A DNA stretch of 9,481 nt from Nitrospiraceae bacterium (GTDB lineage: Bacteria; Nitrospirota; UBA9217), in NCBI GenBank assembly GCA_003454665.1, contig DMKB01000140.1, positions 1-9,481 of the forward strand, in the 5' to 3' direction. The notes under the pieces are model-generated. The model was not told the DNA's origin, made no database searches, and saw only the letters and a list, made by a program, of their open reading frames with translations. Position numbers and translations under genes: made by a program. Positions 6,303-9,481 of the stretch are shown here, piece by piece (positions within the stretch are counted from its first letter, which is position 1; each line of letters starts with the position of its first letter).

Positions 6303-6336
6303 CCGGCGGAACCCCGCCGGCCCCGCTGAGAGCGGG
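6303..6336 (+). terminator. Tandem GC-rich hairpins after the DksA/TraR gene
   Basis: Just after the stop codon, CCGGCGG/CCGCCGG (6303-6320, seven base pairs, loop AACC) is followed at once by CCCGCT/AGCGGG (6322-6336, six base pairs, loop GAG). The position suits transcription termination or 3'-end protection. There is no U-tract, so a classical intrinsic terminator is not shown. Confidence 0.4.
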
Positions 6337-6390
6337 ACGGCCGCAGGGTAAAATCCCAATCACAAGAACCCCATCACAAATAATTTTCAA

Positions 6391-6407
6391 TCCCGCTTAT
6401 AGCGGGA
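6391..6407. repeat. Palindrome related to the second hairpin after dksA
   Basis: TCCCGCT and AGCGGGA arms (seven base pairs) surround a TAT loop. The element repeats the arms of the hairpin at 6322-6336, with a different loop (TAT for GAG) and the same next two bases (AC). Two copies within 70 bases suggest a small dispersed palindromic repeat rather than two independent terminators. Confidence 0.45.
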
Positions 6408-6486
6408 CTGATGGAAAAAACCGTTGACGCCGCGAAGATCGGACCTCGCTCGTGACCGTAATGTGGCCTGTGCGCAGTACTTTTTC

Positions 6487-6515
6487 TTGACAAAAACCCT
6501 ACGATACAGTATGTT
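6487..6515 (+). promoter_or_regulatory. Promoter of the tRNA gene
   Basis: A perfect TTGACA (6487-6492) is followed 17 bases later by TATGTT (6510-6515), which matches four of six positions. Transcription would start near 6522, about 16 bases before the mature tRNA, as is usual for a tRNA promoter. Confidence 0.6.
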
Positions 6516-6537
6516 ATCCCCTGTCGCGATGTTACGA

Positions 6538-6613
6538 GGCGGTGTAGCTCAGTCGGTAGAGCAGGGGAATCATAATCCCTGTGTCCGGGGTTCGAGTCCC
6601 TGCACCGCCACCA
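6538..6613 (+). tRNA. tRNA with anticodon CAT, probably elongator tRNA-Met
   Basis: The 76 bases fold into a full cloverleaf. The acceptor stem is GGCGGTG/CACCGCC and the D arm is GCTC/GAGC. The anticodon stem GGGGA/TCCCT has one G-T pair and the loop ATCATAA carries CAT. A five-base variable loop and the T arm CGGGG-TTCGAGT-CCCTG follow, with discriminator A and encoded CCA. It is not an initiator tRNA, because positions 1 and 72 pair and the three G-C pairs next to the anticodon loop are absent. CAT can also mark tRNA-Ile2, whose C34 is converted to lysidine by TilS, and tilS is the next gene. The acceptor pairs 4-69 and 5-68 are G-C, not the C-G pairs of E. coli tRNA-Ile2, which leans toward Met without settling it. 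Confidence 0.93.
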
Positions 6614-6646
6614 TTCTTCTCCCCCTGCCTTTTCGTCAGGCCATTG

Positions 6647-6675
6647 TTTCCGACAGGCTCCGCTTCAGGTATAAT
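6647..6675 (+). promoter_or_regulatory. Candidate promoter of tilS
   Basis: A perfect TATAAT (6670-6675) lies 17 bases after TTTCCG (6647-6652), a poor -35 box matching three of six positions. It sits between the tRNA and tilS, so tilS may have its own start besides possible read-through from the tRNA. The rest of 6614-6808 shows no gene. Confidence 0.4.
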
Positions 6676-6808
6676 AGCAACATCGCCACCGGCAAAAAAT
6701 CCCTCGCGCCACCATTTACATATCAGGACGGCAGGCGCTGGTCGGGATGTGATGCGTGGCTCTTACGTTAAATACGTTTTTTGATATTGAGGGCATTGCA
6801 TTCTACTC

Positions 6809-8275
6809 ATGGTACCTGAAGCCTTCAAGAAGACTCTTCGAAAATACCGCATGCTGAGCCGGGGCGACCACGTTCTCGTCGCCGTCTCAGGAGGCCCGGA
6901 TTCAGTCTGTCTGCTCAGCCTTCTCTCCGCGTTGTCAACGGAGCTTCGCCTCACGCTCCATGTCGCCCACCTGGACCATATGTTTCGCGGGAGCGAGTCG
7001 GCGGATGAAGCGAATTTTGTCCGGGAGTTGTCCAATACGTTCAACGTTGCCTCGACAATAGAACAGTTCGATGTTCCCCGTTTTTGCGCGGAGCGCGGGC
7101 TTTCCGCGCAGGCCGGTGCGCGGGACGTACGGTATGGCTTCTTCGAACGCGTCGCCCGGGAAGTCGGCGCGTCGAAAATCGCTCTGGGTCATACGGCAAC
7201 CGACCAGGCCGAGACGTTCATCATGCGGCTTCTGCGAGGCGCGGGAGTTTCCGGCGTCTCCGCAATACCCCCGGCCAGGGATGCAATTATCCGTCCGCTG
7301 ATAGAAACGACGAAGGAAGAAATCATCGAATACCTGCGGCACAAAGAGCTCCCCTTCAAATCCGACCCTTCCAACAGGAAACCCGTCTATACCCGGAACA
7401 GGGTTCGGTTGAGCATCATGCCGGCCTTAACAAAAATGAATCCGCAGGTCGTCCGCAGGCTCGCGGCCGAGGCCGCGCTCCTGCGCGATGAAGATGCGGC
7501 CATGGAAGCATACGTCACCGCCCTGTCTCCCCCGGTGGTGAAACAGGAGCAGGACGCCGTTGCAATAAGAAAAGAGGCATTTGAGGCACTCAGCCCGGCG
7601 CTGAAACGGCGGGTGCTGCGGAAAGCCGTAGCATTGTTCGGTGCGGACCCCGCGGAAGTTTCCTTTTTCCAGATAGAGGACGCTCTCAGCTTTATGTCCG
7701 CCGCCCAAACGGGGCGGACCATGCACCTGCCTAAGGGCATTGTCATGGAGCGCGAGTACGACCGGTTCGTGCTGCGGCCGCCCACGGGCGACCGGCACTT
7801 CACCGTGCAACTGACGATCCCCGGCATCACAGCGGTACCGGAGGTCGCAATGGAGGCGGAAGCCTGGATATCAGACGGCCTGACTGCCGCGCCGGGCGAT
7901 GGTAATTATCTCTGGCAGGCACAGTTGGATTATGATAAGATAGTCTTGCCGCTTTTTATCCGCAGCAGGGCGGCAGGCGACAGGTTCTGTCCTGCAGGCA
8001 TGGGCGGAAAGAGCAAAAAATTACAGGATTACTTCGTTGATGAGAAAATCCCCCGCCTACGGCGGGATACGGTCCCGATTCTTGCTACCGACCGCGATAT
8101 CGTCTGGCTCGTGGGGTTCCGAACGGACGAGCGGTTTCTTCCCGGCGCGAAAACGACAAAAGTACTCACCATCGGTCTTCGCTCTCTGGCCCGGAGCGAA
8201 GAGAACCAAACCGAGGCGCTTCCCGGCACCGAAAAAAAAGAAGCCCAGGGACGACAGGGCGAATACTCGTCTTGA
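6809..8275 (+). CDS. tilS: tRNA(Ile)-lysidine synthetase
   Basis: TilS uses ATP to join lysine to C34 of tRNA-Ile2 (anticodon CAT), switching the tRNA from reading AUG to AUA and from Met to Ile charging. The 488-residue protein shows the PP-loop SGGPDS (27-32) and HLDHMFRGSESADEANF (54-70). The catalytic-domain motif GHTATDQAETFIMRLLRGAG (127-146) comes next, then RPLIETTKEEI and YTRNRVR (194-200). After a linker domain, the C-terminal tRNA-binding domain has RSRAAGDRFCPAG, KKLQDYFVDEKIPR and VWLVGFRTDERF. The last 30 residues are a polar extension beyond the usual end, making the protein slightly long. The ATG at 6809 fits the family, but its nearest ribosome site, GAGGG, is 15 bases away; no better start is evident. 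It is followed after 58 bases by hpt, the common neighbour. Confidence 0.95.
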   Translation: MVPEAFKKTLRKYRMLSRGDHVLVAVSGGPDSVCLLSLLSALSTELRLTLHVAHLDHMFRGSESADEANFVRELSNTFNVASTIEQFDVPRFCAERGLSAQAGARDVRYGFFERVAREVGASKIALGHTATDQAETFIMRLLRGAGVSGVSAIPPARDAIIRPLIETTKEEIIEYLRHKELPFKSDPSNRKPVYTRNRVRLSIMPALTKMNPQVVRRLAAEAALLRDEDAAMEAYVTALSPPVVKQEQDAVAIRKEAFEALSPALKRRVLRKAVALFGADPAEVSFFQIEDALSFMSAAQTGRTMHLPKGIVMEREYDRFVLRPPTGDRHFTVQLTIPGITAVPEVAMEAEAWISDGLTAAPGDGNYLWQAQLDYDKIVLPLFIRSRAAGDRFCPAGMGGKSKKLQDYFVDEKIPRLRRDTVPILATDRDIVWLVGFRTDERFLPGAKTTKVLTIGLRSLARSEENQTEALPGTEKKEAQGRQGEYSS

Positions 8276-8333
8276 TCCCTTTGCAGGAGCGGTTTTGCTG
8301 CATCCACTACGTATCGTTTATGGAGGACCAGTT

Positions 8334-8876
8334 ATGGTAGGAATTGATTTTGGCAAGCCGCTCTTTACGAGCGAGGAGATCCAGAGAAAGGTACATGAAC
8401 TCGGCGTCAGGATCTCAGAGGACTATGCTGACCGGGATCTGCTTATCGTCGGCGTGCTCAAGGGGGCGCTTTTTTTCATGTCCGATCTCCTCCGTGCCCT
8501 CAGGATCTCCGTCCGGATGGACTTCATGCACTGTACGAGTTCCGCTTCCAAGGGCCAGGGCCGGCCCGTACGGATTCTGTCCGACATCAAGGAAGACATA
8601 CAGGGCAAGGACATCCTGCTCGTGGAGGACATCATGGACTCCGGCGTTACGATCGACTTCATCAAGCAGACACTCGTGGAGCGGGGACCCGCTTCCCTCA
8701 AGGTCTGCGTGCTGCTGGACAAGGTTGACCGCCGGCAGGTGGAGATCGAGGCCGACTACGCGGGGTTTCGCATTCCGAACAAGTATGTGGTGGGTTACGG
8801 CCTTGATTACCGCGAGCGGTACCGCAACCTGCCCTACATCGCCGTTCTGCCCGTAGAAGAGAAGGACCAGACATAA
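8334..8876 (+). CDS. hpt: Hypoxanthine phosphoribosyltransferase
   Basis: Hpt transfers phosphoribose from PRPP to hypoxanthine (and often guanine), giving IMP or GMP in purine salvage in the cytoplasm. The 180-residue product is the normal family length. It has LKGALFF (42-48) for the pyrophosphate loop, the PRPP-binding motif LLVEDIMDSGVT (95-106), LLDK (127-130), and a base-binding C-terminal part, FRIPNKYVVGYGLDYRERYRNLPYI (145-169). The flexible active-site loop reads DFMHCTSSASKGQG, where the family usually has DFMxxSSYG, so the conserved Ser-Tyr tyrosine appears to be missing and the loop is slightly shorter. The frame is open far upstream inside tilS, but the ATG at 8334 is chosen because GGAGG lies seven bases before it and the protein then starts as the family does. 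It lies between tilS and ftsH. Confidence 0.94.
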   Translation: MVGIDFGKPLFTSEEIQRKVHELGVRISEDYADRDLLIVGVLKGALFFMSDLLRALRISVRMDFMHCTSSASKGQGRPVRILSDIKEDIQGKDILLVEDIMDSGVTIDFIKQTLVERGPASLKVCVLLDKVDRRQVEIEADYAGFRIPNKYVVGYGLDYRERYRNLPYIAVLPVEEKDQT

Positions 8877-8881
8877 AGCAG

Positions 8882-8910
8882 TTGTCATGCACAGAGGAAT
8901 ATGTTACTAT
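8882..8910 (+). promoter_or_regulatory. Candidate promoter of ftsH
   Basis: TTGTCA (8882-8887, five of six) and TACTAT (8905-8910, four of six) are spaced by 17 bases in the AT-rich gap between hpt and ftsH. The start would be near 8917, about 53 bases before ftsH. Independent transcription of ftsH from within the cluster is plausible. Confidence 0.4.
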
Positions 8911-8969
8911 AAAAAATGCATTACATTGGGTTAATTTAGTGAAACAGGTATCAGCGGAGGTTATCGTCG

Positions 8970-9481
8970 GTGAGCACGTTTTATAAAAATATTGCACTGG
9001 TCCTTCTGTTTCTGGTGATCATGGTGCTTTTATTCCATGCCTTCAATCCGATGCGGCAGGCGGTGGTGGAAAAGGTCTTCAGCGCCTTCCTCGACGACGT
9101 CGACGCGGGAAAGGTCAACGATGTTACGATCCAGGGCATTGAGCTGCGGGGAACGTACCACACAGGCAAGTCGTTCAAGGTGAACCTGCCGCCGGAATAT
9201 CCCGAGCTCGTGAAGGAGCTGCGCGCAAAGAACGTCAAGATAAAAGCGGAGCCCGTAAAGGAATCGGGGTGGACCAACTTTCTCTTCCTCTGGGCGCCCC
9301 TTATTCTCATGGGCGTGTGGTTTATGTTCATTCTGCGCAACATGCAGATGGGAGGCAACAAGGCCCTTTCCTTCGGCAAGAGCAAGGCCCGCGTGCTGAG
9401 CGAAAATACGAAAAAAGTGACCTTCAACGAGGTCGCCGGCATGGACGAGGCGAAGGTTGAAGTCCAGGAGATCATCGAAAT
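8970..9481 (+). CDS. ftsH: ATP-dependent membrane zinc metalloprotease FtsH (5' part, cut by window edge)
   Basis: FtsH is a hexameric AAA+ protease of the inner membrane that degrades misfolded membrane proteins and selected regulators. The first 170 codons are present. They encode a membrane helix (about 8-23) and a periplasmic domain of about 80 residues with FNPMRQAVVEKVFSAFLDDV and VNDVTIQG, then a second helix (about 103-122). The signature linker NMQMGGNKALSFGKSKARVL follows, and then VTFNEVAGMDEAKVEVQEI, the entry to the AAA domain. The Walker motifs and the HEXXH site lie beyond the window. The start is GTG, supported by GGAGGT eight bases upstream. The order tilS-hpt-ftsH is conserved in many bacteria. 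Confidence 0.95.
   Translation, partial: MSTFYKNIALVLLFLVIMVLLFHAFNPMRQAVVEKVFSAFLDDVDAGKVNDVTIQGIELRGTYHTGKSFKVNLPPEYPELVKELRAKNVKIKAEPVKESGWTNFLFLWAPLILMGVWFMFILRNMQMGGNKALSFGKSKARVLSENTKKVTFNEVAGMDEAKVEVQEIIE

Noticed and set aside
6765..6786. ACGT-TAAAT-ACGT followed by TTTTTT as terminator of the tRNA transcript
   Set aside because: The stem is four base pairs with two A-T pairs, too weak to call.
8052..8066. Perfect GC-rich hairpin inside tilS as a regulatory element
   Set aside because: It encodes the conserved KIPRxxRD motif of TilS, so coding constraint explains the sequence; it is only mentioned for its likeness to the palindromes after the DksA/TraR gene.
1..9481. CRISPR arrays, insertion sequences, integrase or att sites
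   Set aside because: No regular direct repeats, transposase-like frames or tRNA-end duplications were seen on either strand.

Overview
The window reads as chromosomal DNA from a Gram-negative-type, respiratory and probably anaerobic bacterium. The evidence is a periplasmic 13-haem c-type cytochrome with a membrane b-type cytochrome, a DksA/TraR protein, a candidate sigma-54 promoter, and a tilS-hpt-ftsH block whose FtsH N-terminus resembles those of Desulfobacterota and Nitrospirota. That phylum guess rests on general familiarity, not on a search. No mobile element, CRISPR array or rRNA is visible.

The left half is on the minus strand and transcribed leftwards. The first unit, 3480 down to 29, encodes a small membrane protein of unknown function, a 13-haem cytochrome c with signal peptide and C-terminal anchor, a FdnI/HydC-like cytochrome b, and a membrane-anchored Cache sensor. 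The two cytochromes form a plausible quinol-linked electron-transfer module. The Cache gene stops at a TAA exactly where a HAMP/kinase part would be expected to follow; the same frame continues sensibly to the window edge, so it looks like a nonsense-interrupted sensor. The second unit, about 5370 down to 3804, encodes an M56 (BlaR1-like) membrane metallopeptidase and a single-pass protein with a periplasmic domain. No BlaI-type repressor is present. A good sigma-54 (-24/-12) match lies upstream, and the start region contains an eight-base homopolymer that separates the best ribosome binding site from the peptidase frame.

The right half is on the plus strand. From the divergent intergenic region a good sigma-70-type promoter drives a DksA/TraR-family zinc-finger protein with a long lysine/alanine-rich N-terminal tail. 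It is followed by short GC-rich palindromes and a tRNA gene with anticodon CAT that has its own promoter. Then come tilS (tRNA-Ile lysidine synthetase), hpt (hypoxanthine phosphoribosyltransferase) and the first 170 codons of ftsH, cut by the window edge. tilS-hpt-ftsH is a widely conserved housekeeping order.

The parts most worth a second look are the cytochrome module with its duplicated haem architecture, the repressor-less M56 pair with its promoter and start anomaly, the broken sensor, and the altered active-site loop of Hpt.
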